Assembly (NCBI GenBank): GCA_023055355.1
Contig: JALJCS010000001.1
Span: forward strand, 48,923,381 to 48,987,380
From: Agelaius tricolor
Lineage: Eukaryota > Chordata > Aves > Passeriformes > Icteridae
DNA length: 64,000 bases
Reading direction: 5' to 3'
Part shown: piece by piece, positions 42,101 to 57,100 of the stretch
How the letters are laid out: each line of letters begins with the position of its first letter
How positions within the stretch are numbered: the first letter of the stretch is position 1
The notes under the pieces: generated by a model
Told to the model about the DNA's origin: nothing
Seen by the model: the letters and a program-made list of their open reading frames with translations, nothing else
Database searches by the model: none
Translations under genes and position numbers: made by a program

Positions 42101-45100
42101 TGTGAGTTTAAAGCTATTCACTCTTGTTCCATCACTACATGCCCTTGTAAAAAGTCCGGCTCCAGCTCTCTAAGTACTGGAAGGTGCTATAAGGTGTTCT
42201 CCCCGAAGCCTTCTCTTCTCTAGGCTGAACAATCCCAGCTCTCTGACTGCCTTCATAGGAAAGGTTCTCAAGCTCTCTGATCATCTTAGTAGCCTTCCTT
42301 TGAACTCATTCCAACAGGACCATGTCTTTCTTGTGCTGGGACCCCAGAACTGGATGCTGCACTCCAGGTTGGGGTCTCACAAGAACAGAGTAGAGGGGGA
42401 GACTCACCTTCTTCATCCTGCTGGCCACACTGCTTTGGATGCAGCCTAGGACGCAACTGCCTTTCTGGGCTGTGAGCACACACTCTTGGCTCATGTACTG
42501 CCTCTCGTCCAACAGATCCCCCATGTCCTCCACAGGCCTGCTCTCAGATTGTCTCAATCCAGGTGCAGCACCTTGCACTTGGACTTTCTGAATCTCATTA
42601 GATTCTCATGGGTCCAATTCTCAAGCTTGTCCGAGTCCTTTTGGATGGCTTTCCTTCCTTCCTTCCTTTGTGTCAACTGCACAATACAGCTTCACAGCTT
42701 CACAGAATCACAGAATGCTTCAGGAGGAAAAGGATTGCAGTGGGTCATCTGGTCTAACCTCCCTGCTCCACCAGGGTCATACTAGAGCACATGGCCCAGG
42801 ATTGCATCCAGACAGTTCTTGAATATCTCCAGTTTAAAGCCATTCCCAGTGAGGGAAAATCTACAACCTCTCCAGGCAATGTGTTCCACTGCTCAGTCAC
42901 TCACACAGTAAAGAAGTTCTTCCTCAGGTTCAGGAGGAGCTTCTTGTGCACCAGTTTCCACCCATTGCCTCTCTTGATATTGTTCAGCACCATGGAGCAG
43001 GGCCTGGTTTCATCTTCTTGGAACTCATCTTTTAGATACTTATACACATTGATGAGGTCCCCTCTCAGCTGTCTCTTCACAAAGCTGAATAGGCCCAGCT
43101 TCCCCAGCCTTGCCTCATCAGAGATGTTCCAGTCTCCCAGTCATCTTCATTGCCCTCCCTGCTGGACTCACTCAGGAGCTCCATGTCTGTTATGTGCTGA
43201 AGAGCCCAGGACTGGACACAGCATTCCAGATGCAGACTGAGTGAAGGGGCAGGATCAGATCCCTTGCCCTGATAAGAATGCTCTTCTTAATGTATCCCAG
43301 GACATCATTGGCCTTCTGGACCCCCAGGGAACACTGCTGACTCAGGGACAGTTTGTTGTCCACCAGGATCTCCAGGTCCTTATCTCTTATGGTGACATGG
43401 ATGGCTTTGTGTCATCCAAACTTTAATCTCAAACACCAACAGAACATCTCAACAAAGCTTTTAGCCTCAGAGTTGGAGACTACAGAGCTGTATCGGACAC
43501 AATGGCTCCCTGATTCTTAGCTATTTCAGTTACTAATGAATGTTTAAGTCTTAAGCAGGATTACATTTACTTAGTTTTAAGGGAAAAAAATGACAGCACC
43601 CTGTTGGATGAACAACAGTGCTGTTGCCAGTGACATGTCCATTCCAAACTCTGAAATATCTACCCCACTCATGGCTGGGTCAAAATGATAACAGGATTTC
43701 CTAAGAAGAGAGAATACTACCTCAGCCAGGTAACTTCTAAGATTCTTATAACACTTTAGACATTGGGACATAGTATTTGGGATTCAAAGCAAGGAAGTCA
43801 CTGATTTTTCTGAAAATCTAGGAAGAAATAGAAATTTTAGCATGTGATTTGTACTCTCCAAAGGCATGAGAAGTGTTGTGAAATTGCACCCATGACTTCA
43901 AATTAAAAACAGCAACTAGGAAAATTCATTCTCAAATTAAAAAAAAAAAAGAAGAACAATATACTGGAACAAACTAGTTCATAAATCTAAATATTTAAAT
44001 TTAAGTGTAAATATGATTAACAGCTCTTAAAGAAAATTATTGCATATACATAACAGAATAAAATAAAAATTGCAATAAATAAAAAAATGCAGGTAGAGTT
44101 AGAACATATTTGTCATAACTCTGTAGGCAATCACATTTTACAACACCCATTATGAAATATATAATTAATTGATGGTCAGAGCAGTGTTCCCTTTGGAGAA
44201 ACTGTAACCTCTCTGCAAGGAACTCAATTTTAGAGAAAGGACTGTGACATGGAGCTGAAAAAATCTCTGCCAGAAAGGGAAACTATTTTTATAAAATAAA
44301 AGACTAGTACTGCTTTTCATGAGATCTATAGCTAAAACAAAAGCAACATGTTTGGTGAAACAACAAACCCACAGAGTTGTATGTGGCAATATATGCAAAT
44401 TATACTTATTTGAAACAGACATGATGTTAACCTTATTTAAGCTTGGCCTACAAAGATTAGACTATGTAAAATTACAGACCTTTGCCAATGTTACTGGCTG
44501 TCTCTGCTCTCTCAGTTGAATCTGGCAGCTTACTCACAGATGAAAGTTCACTTTTTAACTCTGAGTCTCTGGTTTCTTCAGTTTTTGTATCATCCTCAGT
44601 AATCTCAAGTTCTGGAGCCTTCTTCTCTGGCAACATGAATTCTGGCACAATCTCTTTCAAAAAGGCCCAAACTTTGTCAAAGTATTCAGGCCTTTAAGAG
44701 AAAACACAAATGTATATGTCAATGGTAGGGATATTTCCAATAAGAGAGGAAATTTAGACAGCACTATACCACAAATGACAGTCCAACTCTAAAAAATGCT
44801 ACTGGGTTATTTTAGTAGATACAACACCCTCTGTATCAGAAATATTTGTTGAGACAGCTTATGAAAGGCCCATAAAAAAAAGAGATGGTGGTTAGAGATG
44901 CATGCAAATAAAGCATCTTTTCTCAAGATTTTTAGCAGATACAAGTTGTGACCGAGAAACTTGCAGACTACTTTACAACTACACCTTACAATAATGTGAG
45001 TCTAACTCTGTATATTAAAAAGCATCTCAAAGGTACTTCCAAACTGGAAAGTTTTTGATATGATGTAACAGTTGCAGTCATGTTGATTTTCCACAGAAAC

Positions 45101-48100
45101 TCAGTCATTCCAGAAATAATCTCAAACAGGGTCATGCAGAGTCTCATGCAAGCTAACTGCATTCAATTTTTTTTAAAAAAATAAGTGATATTAAAATGAG
45201 CTAAAGTCATCTTATACTACTATTCCAAAGACTCTGTAGTATTCACATTCTCATATTCCATGATATAATGTATTTGTAGGAAGTGAATACTGTTTTTTGC
45301 TGTTGAAGTTGTAAAACTAACTATAGAAAGAAATAAAATTTAGGCTACTTAGATTTTTAAGTCCATGAGCTACATACACACTACTGTAGGACACAAATAT
45401 ATCAAAAACCTTAATTGCAAGCATAGCTTGAGACATAAAAATTACTGAAAAATTGAATAAATATTCTTTGACTGGATTATTTATTAGCGAAATATGGTTA
45501 TAAATAAACACGTATATCTAAGTAAATTATATATAAACCTAACTATTTGTTATCTAGATATTAATTTGAATTTATATATCAAAAGGCAAAAAAAGGTGTA
45601 ACTCAAAAGAAAAAATCTAAATATTTAGTATCAGTATCTGGGTAATTAATTTAGTAATAAGAATATCAAGCTGAAAAGTCAGAATGTCTTTCTTTAAAAA
45701 TACAAAATGAACATAAAATACGTAGGAAACAAGAAAAATGTTATTGTAGGTAGGAAATGCTATTTTTGGTTGAAGCTAGAAATCTGCCAACTGTTACAAT
45801 TTGAAGGGGGGAAACACCATACTAGCTGACACTGATTACTTCCAAATTCATGACATATACTTTCTATGGTATATTCAGATATAAAATTATCATTATCAGC
45901 AGACATTTTATAACTGCATATTAAATGCAACATAGATTTCTCTAATCTTGTTTTCCTTGTGCTCTTTAATATTAGTTAAATTAATTTATAAAGAATAGGC
46001 ATCAGCATGATAAATAGCTTTACAAGAAACTGTATGACTTACAAAGAAAAACACAATAAAATTGCATTTCTCAAAGGTACATTACCCAAGTGCCTGAACT
46101 ATAAACCATTCACTTTCCAAAATTGATGGTGAAGGACTTTTAGGGTTCAGCTTTATTCTTAATAATGCCTTATAGAATTAAATACTAAATAACTGACACA
46201 TAAATTGCTTAATGAAAGAACTTACTGGAGAGGAATAACTTCTGGTATCCATCCAGTCAGTGTTTGTAGAACTGTAAAGTCCTCCATCTCTCTCTTTCCA
46301 GTTGCATGTATACTATAAGACGAAAGCAGACTTTTTACAATTATAATGTTACCAACTACAGTAAACTCTGTAGTCTACATTGCTTTCTGTAATAAGACAA
46401 TGTAATAAGGAATAAGATCATACACAGAATAGTTTGATGAAAAACAAGTCATTACTTGCAATTTTAGTTTTCCAAATCACTGCTGACTACTCCCCTACAA
46501 AGTCAATGCCTTTGCATCAGGTCCATTATTTTATGGCTCCCTCTGGTATAATGGCATTTTTTTTCACCTTTGTTAGCAAGCATACTATGTATACATGCAC
46601 ACAATTGCAGGGTTGGAGATGTGGGTTTGAAATTCCTTGTGCGAAAACAGGGTTACGATTCTATAACTTCCATTTCCTAGGCAGCTTCTCTAGCTCCCAG
46701 GTTATTCTGAACAAGCTGGTTCACTTCCACTCTAGCAAAGTTCACTCTTTCAAATTGACACTCTGCTACTCTCTGGAGAGGTTTCCTGAGAGGACCAAGG
46801 CCAAAGATGCCAGCACTTGCATGGCTAGCCCTTGTGCTCTGGAGAAATGCAGTATGTCAACCACATTCCTGCAGTTTCCTAACGGGCACCTCTCGAAATT
46901 CCTTAGCCTGTGTCAACATACTTTAGATGACCCTTCTGACAAACATAACTTGATATGATGAGAACAGGGAAGCTTCACTACCCAGATTTGTGTTTTGAAT
47001 TATTTTCTCAAACTTATTCATTTAAACTCTTGGTCTTCATTCCTCATTTCATAGGAACCCGTAGCCATAATTGTCAATTACTGCATCATAGGCTATCTTC
47101 TACTTTTCCAGTCAGTTCTAGGGAAGTAGATCACTGTACACAACAGCACAACTGTAGCAAAGGTATCAAAAGAAGCTCACAAAACTAATTTCAACATTGG
47201 TTGAGTCAATACTGATCAAGGCTCACAATAATAATTTCTTTAACAGTTCACAGGTACTTCTGTTTGGCGGGAAGCCACATGTGAAGTTGTCAGGAATATA
47301 GTCAAACAAATGAAGCAAATAATGAAAGTACTCCAGCTTCTTTGTAAGTTTTCTGTGAATAAATTTACAAACACATCTAAAAATGAAATCCTGTGCCTTC
47401 TGTAGCTATAGAGGATTTTGTTTTACTGATTTACAGTGTCAGCTTTTGGAAGCGCATAACTGTCATTACAAAAATGTACCAAAATACATTTTCTAGTATA
47501 CTAAATCAACTTTTTGCTGTTACCATGTGACTTCACAAAACAAACCAAAAGTGAGATGACAAAACATACCTAGTATTTGCTAACTTAATTATAGCTTTGG
47601 ACAGCAACATTGGCCAAAGTTCATTTTGGCTCGTTGTAGCTGGTAATAACAAATTCTCCTCTTCACTGAATGGCATAGTGTCATCCACAATGATCTTCCT
47701 CCAGCACCCCTGTGACAGGGGAAGGGGAGAAAAGCAGAAAAAAAAATTAGTTTGTGGGCTGACAAGTAAAGAGTATGCAAGAGAACTTTTAATGCTTTCC
47801 CAAGAACTCAATTCTACTGTAACTCAATTTACATCACAGATGGCTTTAAAAAAATTCTCACATAATTTATGAGAAACATGGAAACAGCATTCATAGCATT
47901 TTATTACTGCTCTGACTTATTTGTTCCAGAGATTAATCTAATTGCTGCTATTTCCAAATATATTTCATCTCATGTGTAGTACATCATGTGCATGCATTCA
48001 GTACTGTTTCTTCAGCTGCCATGACAGATGCCTGAGAAACACTAATGATTAAAAAAAGGCTTAACTAAGATAGCAGCTTTTTAAATGTCTCTTTAGATAT

Positions 48101-51100
48101 CAGTCTGGAAAATACTTGTGACATAAGCAGTCCCCCTTGCTTCCCAAAAACTACCTGGGGATACTGACTGCAGTTAGTCTCCTGTTACACATTACAACAG
48201 TATTTTGTAAAACACTATACTAAACAACACAAAATGATCAAATGTAAAAAAATAAAAAAATATAGATACATATATTTTTTAAAAATTCTGTATTTCCAGA
48301 ATAAGAAACAAAGAGGTAAGACAAAGTATTGGTATCTTCAGTACCAGATACTTCATTAGTAAACTGAGCTAATATTCCACAAAATAATCTTGTCTTCCAT
48401 TCTTCAAATAAAACTCTCTGTCCTAGTGATGAAGATATGATAGTAAATAGGTGGGCCTAGCAAATACTTCTGTTAATTCATCCACAAAATGATGAAGAAT
48501 GACCAAATCACTAAAGTGTTCACCATGTGTTATCAGAGAGTGCAAAACTATTGTTCTCTGCTTGTAACTAAGCTATGGGTTCAAGCTGAAATGACAGCTG
48601 ATTAATGCTATGAATTCTATAGGTCTAAGGAGAAAACAAATTTAGTCCAGAGGTCAAAGATATTCAAAAGCCATAAAAGAAGCTAATATTCTTAAGGATA
48701 AGAACCATTTTGTGACAACCAAAACAAAATATTTAAACTTCCCTAGTTTGAAAAGGATCTAGTCAGGGATATGATCACATATTCATCTCCTCTTCCAATA
48801 GTTGCTGAAGTTTACTAGGGAGAACAGAATAAGTTGATAAATAAAGGAAAAGAAACCAAAAAATTAAAAAAAATGTGGGGCAGGTCTACAGATGGAAAAA
48901 AGTGAGAAAAAAATAACTACAGGAACAAGTTCAATAAACCTCAGGAAGGCAAAGTGAAAGTAGAACGTGGGATGGAATTTCTATATTTTGTCAAATATGT
49001 GAAAAAGAAATATTATCCACAGGTTTGATGTTGTGTACAGCAATGTCTTCAGGACTCAGTGCAGAACATTAGTGAAATCAGTTCATTATTCTTCCAGCTT
49101 TTGCACTCATTTTAATTTATTTTTCTACTTTCTCCTATGAAACATATCTCTCCTCTATCTCTTCTGATATTTGTCTTTCCTTGTTTGTACATTTTTTTTA
49201 ATCTTCCAACAGGTGACCCTCTTTTTTGCTGTTTTTCTTTCTGAATTGTACAGCTGTATACCCAGAGGAAAAAAAATTGAATAAACACACAGGCCCAAAC
49301 AAAAAAAAGACAAAGAGTGTAACAAACAGTGACAAAGAAAATGAAGCACTGGTAACTCTTGGATATGCTTTAAAATGTAGTATTTTACCACATGACTTCA
49401 TAATATCTGCAGCATTAAATTCACACACAGAATAATGTCTTCTGCTGAGGAACTTGGACAATACAATTTGTGCCTTCTTAAACTCATGGAACTCATTTCT
49501 ATATGAAATATAAGTTATTCCACAAGTGAAGGCAGTAGTAAGGGTGAGGAAAGCACAGGCATGTAAATTAGATAACTGTTCCCCCTACAGAGAAGATCAC
49601 TTTCAAGTTTTTGTTTCCAACTAACTGTGTCAGAAATATTTTCAGCTTTGGGCAACAGGAAGTTTAGTAGGGTTAGTTATAGGTCTTAGCATGCTGTGAC
49701 ATTTTCTGTTTCCAAAAGGCAAATATAACTGAAATAACTCCAACAACACAGATAACTTTTAGATGTCATTTATTTTATATGTTACTATTTCTCTATTAAA
49801 ATGAGGTTCAATATGCAATTAAGTGTTCCCTGTTGACTGCCAAATGTGTTAAGAAATTATTATCGATTATCTTTAGAAATCCTTGGGATGTTTTAGTTTT
49901 ACCAGTACCTCTTCAGAAAATGGTCTTCACACTGGAAGTATCTAACTATCTTTAAACACATTTAGAGACAAATAGGTCTGTAAAGTCAGGCAACTGAATT
50001 ACTTAAATATAAAAAGAAAAAATTTAGCCTAATACACCAAAGGTGTGGGCCACGTGTCTGACTCTACTAAGCATTTGCATCAAACCTAAAAAACTACAAA
50101 AATAAAATATTGCCTTTGCAAGTAATAACACTTTTATCAGGCCACAAGTTGTACAACAATCACATGAACTATAAGAGACATTTTAATTAACAAGCATTCA
50201 AATTAACAAATTGTCAGTTTTTCTACTCCTAAAAATCTATGTATTTTCAACAATAAAATGTATGTCCAGTAACCATTAAAATTTGCCATGCTAGCTGCAT
50301 CATATTTTTATATTGTTGGAGAAAACCACTCACCATCCAATAAAGTTTCAATGCATATTTTCCAAATTTATTGTACACTGTTACGCGCTCCTTGGCAGAT
50401 TTACATAAGCCATAAATGTGTTCCCAAGGTTTCCAAACAAGTGTGGGTGTTTCACTATTTAAGGAATTTTCATTATATATCCTCCAGACAGCATAGATTT
50501 CACTTACAATCCATCTCATCAGCTAAAACAAGAGAAAAATAGAAAAAAAAGTTTTTTCAAGTAACAGATTTTGAAAAAAATGTGAAGTTATAATGAACAA
50601 AGAATAAACCAGACCCTGTTGTAAATAAAAAAGTGACATAAAAATATAGCTATAGTTTAATGGAAAAAATAATTTCGCTGTTAAAACTTCTCTTAAAATC
50701 ATTACAATACCTATCTACACCAACACAAGATTTCATGCAACTAAGTAAAGGCACAATATAAATAAAGGTATTCATCATTTAACAAAGAAAAACTAAGAAA
50801 TATGATCTTAAAATAAATTATGTTACAGGGCATGTGAGTTGTCACTTGTTTAATTGCTTTTTAAAAGCCAGCTGCTAAAAGTCAATATTGCCTTGAATAG
50901 TCATTATTTGTACTCCATAAAGGAAATCCTAAATTATTAACTGTACTTAGAAATCTTTAATTCTTAAAATAAGAACTTAAACTAATCATGTTTTATACAT
51001 GAGTTTTATGATATGCAGATTTATGATGTATACCTTACTTTCACAAGTATTACCAAACTGTTATTAGGATTTATGTATACGGAAATGAAAAAAACCTTTT

Positions 51101-54100
51101 ACTACAAGAAACATGCCCTAAAATTAATTAGTGGTTCTATGGACATTCTAAGAAACTTGTCCTAGAATAAATTAGTGGTTTTTTGGACTTAAAAATTGAC
51201 ATGACCTGTCTTCTGGTGTTTCTTCCCTTATATCTCTGGTGCTGAATTTTGAATTTGCATTGACATACTGAATTAAATAGAAATTATTAAGTAATATTAC
51301 ATTCAGTAAGGCACTCAGATGATTTGGTTCCATCTGGTTTACATTTTTCCATGACCTGCAGAAATTCAGTAAACCTTTATTAAACTCTGGAGAGACAGAA
51401 AAGATTGGATCACAGACATTTGCACACACATGCACGCCCACTAGGACTTCCAGAAAGTTTGAGTAAAAAATAGAAATCCTTTATAACATGGCCTTTATTT
51501 ACTCTTTTCTTTAGACAATATTATCCAGCTGGAAAACCTCTTGCCATCACTGATTTTTCAATTTCTAAAAAAGATAAACACTAATTATAATAATCTAGAT
51601 AATTTCTTGTGACTTTATCCCCCTTCATTCATTTTCCACTTAAAAAACTTCCCACAACATTTCTTTTTTGTAGGAATTTGGAGTGAAATTCAAAAAGTCA
51701 AAGAAAGATAAAAAGGAAATAATTTTTTTAAAGGGACATTAATGAATTTCCACCTACCTCACAACAAAATATGTGCTCATTTGCTGAAACAAGGTCAAAT
51801 GAGGTTTCATTTTGGACTATCACAGGAACCTAGTAGAAAGTAAATCAGTTAGGTCCATAACTAAATTATCTGGAGAAAATTAAATTATCATTAGCATTTA
51901 ACTGCAGTGGACATGCAAATGTTGGACATCTGGCAAGCATGCATTACACATTTGAAAACTAGAAGTGATCATCTTGTAGATGGTTTGGTATTTCTTTATA
52001 AAACTTCCTTAAATGTAGGTTCAGATTTTTAATAAATTATTATTATTATTTTTACCAGGAGATTTAAAGAGTATCAAATTGAATAATCACATAATTAAAT
52101 TGAGATGCCCTCAATTTCTTAAGATATTTGCAGTTCTGCATTTAAATCATGATCATAACACTGTCTATACTTTGAGATTCCCTTAGCCACCTACCAGGGC
52201 TCACAGGGATTTATTTTCTCATGGTCAGTTACATAGTGGTAACATCTGAACAGCAACTTTATCATATCTTTGGCTGCCTTATGTTGTGTTCATGAATATT
52301 TTCTTCTTGTACAGCCCATTTCCTTTTTGTAAGCAGTTTAGTAATAACAGACTGGGATTCCAGTTTATTGAACTAAATGTATCTGTGCCTCTCATCATGT
52401 ATTGGTGCTAATTGCTTGATTCTTTGCTTGCCACACTATTGGCTTGTTTATGCTTTCTTTTATAGTTAAAAATATATCAGGTAACAAATAATTCTTAATA
52501 GCCTTTCATCGCTTTAAATTTACATTAATTTTTATATAAAATCTCTGGTAACCATTGCTTGTTGATTCAAAATATATTGGACCAAAATAAGCATCAAAGT
52601 TTTAATCAGGTCCTAAAGAAAACAAATGCTTTCTTCATCATACTCCAGAGATAGATTTTAAAAGCTATTTTTAATACAGATACATGTTTCCATGACTTTC
52701 TGGGCTGCCAGCTCTCTTGCCCTCATCTTTCAGATACCTCCACTCAGTTTATGCATTTTGGCAGTGTTTCCTATCCAATCTTTTGGTCTTGTCAATTACT
52801 CCTCTGACCTCTCCCCCTCTCTCCATTAAAAATTAAACTTAGATCTGTTTAGTGTCTAGTTAATAAAAAATGGAACTGACAAGCTGACAAAAGGAAAACT
52901 GACAAGACTGAAAAAGTTGGAAGGGTGGTCCAAGTGCTTTAAAACTTCAATATATGATCTGAAGTAAATCACATAAACCCTTAGATTGCTAACAGTATTG
53001 GAGAACACTAACCTTTGAAATGTGAGGCTGTTTATTTTCTCTGCAATTAATTTTAAAGCTATGCACAATTTTAAAATGCTATGGTTACCTTGCAGACAAG
53101 TACTGTCAAAGACATGTACTCTGTGTAGCCCAGAAAAATATGATAGTTGAAGTGAAAAAAAGTAATGTAGTTCTGGTAAAGCTAGTTCATGGTTTCATGA
53201 CAAATATGAGTACTTCAGACACCTGCTCAGGTGGAACATACAGAAATTTTTCTGCTGTGACAGTAATTCTTAAGTGAGAACAGAGAAATAGAAGGCATCT
53301 GTAAAAACAGAAAGGCATCTCTCTGTCCAGTTGTCTTCCAAATAATGAACATGGGAGTGAAAAAGTGAAGCAGATGAGGGGGGATACACAACCATGATGT
53401 TTTGCACCAGGAAGTGCTGATCCATGGTGGTCTTATCCCATTAACACATTGAATTAATAATTAAATCTCAGATTCTGTACAGTATCACTGAGAATGCTAT
53501 TATTACGCTAACTGTAAGGAATGGGATTAGTATGGGTAATCTTATGTCCTTTTAGACACAGAGAAACCTGTGTTGTATGGCATCAAGCAGGCCTCTGATT
53601 CATCTATGCAGCATTCTGTGCAGATCCCATCCATTTTGGTTTTGCTGACCTGTGATACAATTTGAGCTACGAAAGAATATTCTTACAAGAAAATAACCCT
53701 GCTCCCAATTTCTGCTGTAAAATGAAAGGAAGAACTTGCTGCTGTGGTTAGATAAAGTCAAGGAGATGCAGGGGATATAACAGTCAGTAAGGAGCAGGAG
53801 CTGCCTGCGGGCTCCTCCATCACCATCAGCAGTGTGAGCTCAGCCTGGGCTCAGGGTTTCCAGCGCCAGGGCCCAGCCATGCAAGCAGCACAGCTGAGCT
53901 GTCACACAGGTCACCAAGCCCTCGTGTACACTGGTCTCCAGGACAGGACTGACCACATGGTCAAGTGGCTTTTACCTGTTGAAATAACTTCCTCTGCTAA
54001 TTTCACTCTACTTTTCACAAGTTAGGCAATTGGGAATTTTTCATCATGACTTTGTTTGTTTCTTACCTCTTTTGTTAAAAACTCTTGTGGACGTTTCCAT

Positions 54101-57100
54101 GAATGCACTTTTAAGGATGCTGGCAACTTTATTTTCCCTTCAGGATCATCAAATCCAGGCTACACAAAATATGTATGAACAAAAGGACCACCTTTAATAA
54201 TTACAGTATTGTATCTTCCATGAGATTTAAAATAATATATTGTTCACAGGATAATTCACTTAAGGAGCAAAATAGCAAAAAAAAGAACTAATAGTATATA
54301 CAACTAAATAAAAAGAGCCCAAGGCCCAAGGTGAAGATGCAGTGCAGTATTCAGAGAAGCTTATATGGTCTGCACTTTCTAAGAGTTCTATATGAAATTA
54401 TTATTTTTCTTTTCCTCTTTCAGAAAGATCTTCAAAAAAAGCTTAAATTTTTAAGTCAGTCTTCTATCAAGCTATTCCTATGTACTTTTTCTAACTCATT
54501 TATTTTTATAGCTTTTAAGTTGAACACTAAAAGTAAATATCTAAAGTGATTATTAAGAAACAAAAAACTCATGTTACATGCATTTAGCACTGCCATAGAA
54601 ACCAAAGAGAGCTATAATTATACAACATGAATTAGCCCATTAAAAAGAGAGGCTCATACAGCTTTCTTCAAACTTGCTTTTTTAAGTGATGCTTATCCTC
54701 CATGTGCACAGAAGGCGTCAGGATATATGATGTCTGTTTACTTACTGGCACAACGTGGGATGAGGACATGCCTCTGATACAGGTTGTGTTGACTGAGAAA
54801 CTAATCAGTTACATGGATAATGCTTTTTATTAGTGCCGGGATTTTCAACAGTTTTTAGGCATATTATACACTTGTGAGTGTTTCACAGTTTACAACGCAC
54901 TCTGTCTTCTACAGACCAGAGAAAGAGTTGCCAGGAACAAAAATCTGTGATACTCTGAGTCCTTAATGATTAAAGGAAGACAAAACAAAGTGCATCAGAA
55001 AGGCATAAAAACCAAACACAAACCAAAGATCCCCAAATAACTTTTTCCCCAAATTTTTGGTTTTTTTTTTTCATTGTGTAAGCTCCTTCAACATGATAAT
55101 CTGCAACAACCTATTTCAGTACCTGAAGGAAAAAAGAGAAGCTGGGGAGGAGGGGAGGGATGGAATGCTTTAGGAATACTTTCTTTTTTTTTTTTTTTTT
55201 TCTGAAAGCTTAAAGAATTCCTTGGAGCCTGGACAATACAAAACTGTATTAACAGTGTTTATATTCTGCTTTCAGAGACATCCAACCCTGATTTCATGGC
55301 ATAACAGGAAAGTTTAGCTCCTAAGCACTAGATAAACCACAGAAAGGAGGCAGATGGGAATGACATGACACTATGCAAAACTAAAAAAACCAAACCAAAC
55401 AAACAAAAAACCCACAAAAAAGCAAAAAAACCCAAACCCACACCTGGAAAGATACAACCTTTCTTTAGCTTATTACTGCAAAAAAATGCTTTGAAGCAGA
55501 ATATTATAGGTCCAGGCTGAAAAAATCAAGTTTTAACTTATCAAGTTTAAACTTATCTTTTATTTAAGGTGGCTATAAGAGACAAGTGCCAAGTTTCAGG
55601 GGTTCATGCTCTAAGGACAGGAGTCTCAACCACAAGTTCTACAGGAAGGACATGGAAGAAATGAGCACAAAAGACAAAGACAAGGTCAAATGCATAATCT
55701 CAGGAGCACAGTGCACAGCTCTAAGAGAGAGCATTGTGTTCAGGTGGTTGGTGTTACAAGGAAAGAGATCACTTCAGGTTGATTTCTTTACCCACACAAG
55801 AAAATAGGACTGCTCATATTCGTGTTCCAAGTGTACTTCAAGGTTCTGGATGACATTACTAATTTTGTTTCCAAATGAAATAACCTACATGATGTTGAAT
55901 TCTGGCTACCTGCTTGGATCAAAAGAGGCCATGTTAAAAATACTTTAGATCTGTAAATTCATCTGCTGTGACTGGCATATAATTCCTTTAAACATGTAAA
56001 AGAAGCAATGTTTCATACAGCTTGTAGCTGAAGAACTGAAGAGTCCAGTAAACAACTCAGAAAACCTCTTGTGCTAAAATAGAAGGTTTTCATATATAGT
56101 TCATTTGAAGTTTATGTATGATTATAATGTCTGGTAGACCTGAAAATTAGTGCTAGATAAATGTTGAGCACAGCCCAAAGACGCCAAAAGAGCGGTAAAG
56201 GAACAGGAGGACACAAAGGCAAATTATTTACTTGACAAGTTAGGGCAGTCTTCAGTACAGAATGTATACCTCCTCTCAAAACAATACTTTGGCCCCATAG
56301 GAGTACAATATAGTCAACCTTAGGATAAGAAAAAAATAATCTAGAAATATATATGGAAATAAAAACATAGTACATAAGGACACATTCAGAAGAAATATAT
56401 TAACAATGCAAAATTTGCATATAAAATATGTGATAAATAATGGCATTTAATGCATTTTAAATTTCAATTTAAGATGCTGAGTTTAAGAATTTTTTTTAAG
56501 AAATAAGTTTACTACTACTCTGTATAGAAGACCCATACACTCTGGAATGATAACCAGTGTGAAAGAGTAAAAATCCATGAGATTTTTAATTCATTCCAAG
56601 GTTGGAAAACAGGAATTTTTCAAAATCTGGCAGGTGCTTACTTTCTGCAAAATGACAATATTCCCTCAAATCATGCTGTACATACTAGAACTGGAGACAG
56701 TGTTTCACATGTCCAGAAACTGCAGCATACAAAAGAAAGTACTTCAACATCAATTTCTGCCATAAAAAATGGATGCATCAAACCTTTTGAGCCCACAGAA
56801 ACTGCAGTGCCCTGAGGAGTGTGTCAGTGCCCTGACATACTACAACAGTTCAGCTGTTTCCAGATCCCCAGTTTTAGTTATGCTATGAAATAGATTTGAG
56901 GGTTGTATTTTTTAAAACCATTAATGTGCACACAGATATGTTAACAGTTCATTTTAAAAGCAGCAAATAAACAATGCACAATTGTTTCTAGTTTATTACT
57001 GTAGTTTAGTAAGGAACTACTTAAACATATTGAAAACATATGATTGAAAATAAATATATTTATCAGTAACACATTATTTTGAAGTTGTGGCAAATGCTCT

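Larger units (their letters stand above)
41353..44479 (-). other. ADGB intron e7-e8
   Basis: 3.1 kb, about half of it two head-to-tail CR1 copies (41870-42675 and 42700-43426) in the same orientation as the gene. The remainder is AT-rich with nothing recognised. Confidence 0.78.

Noticed and set aside
42791..43240. 149-codon plus-strand open frame
   Set aside because: Antisense translation of a CR1 3' region.
46434..46958. 174-codon plus-strand open frame in intron e5-e6
   Set aside because: No recognised domain, no splice or promoter context, codons look random; possibly an old repeat.
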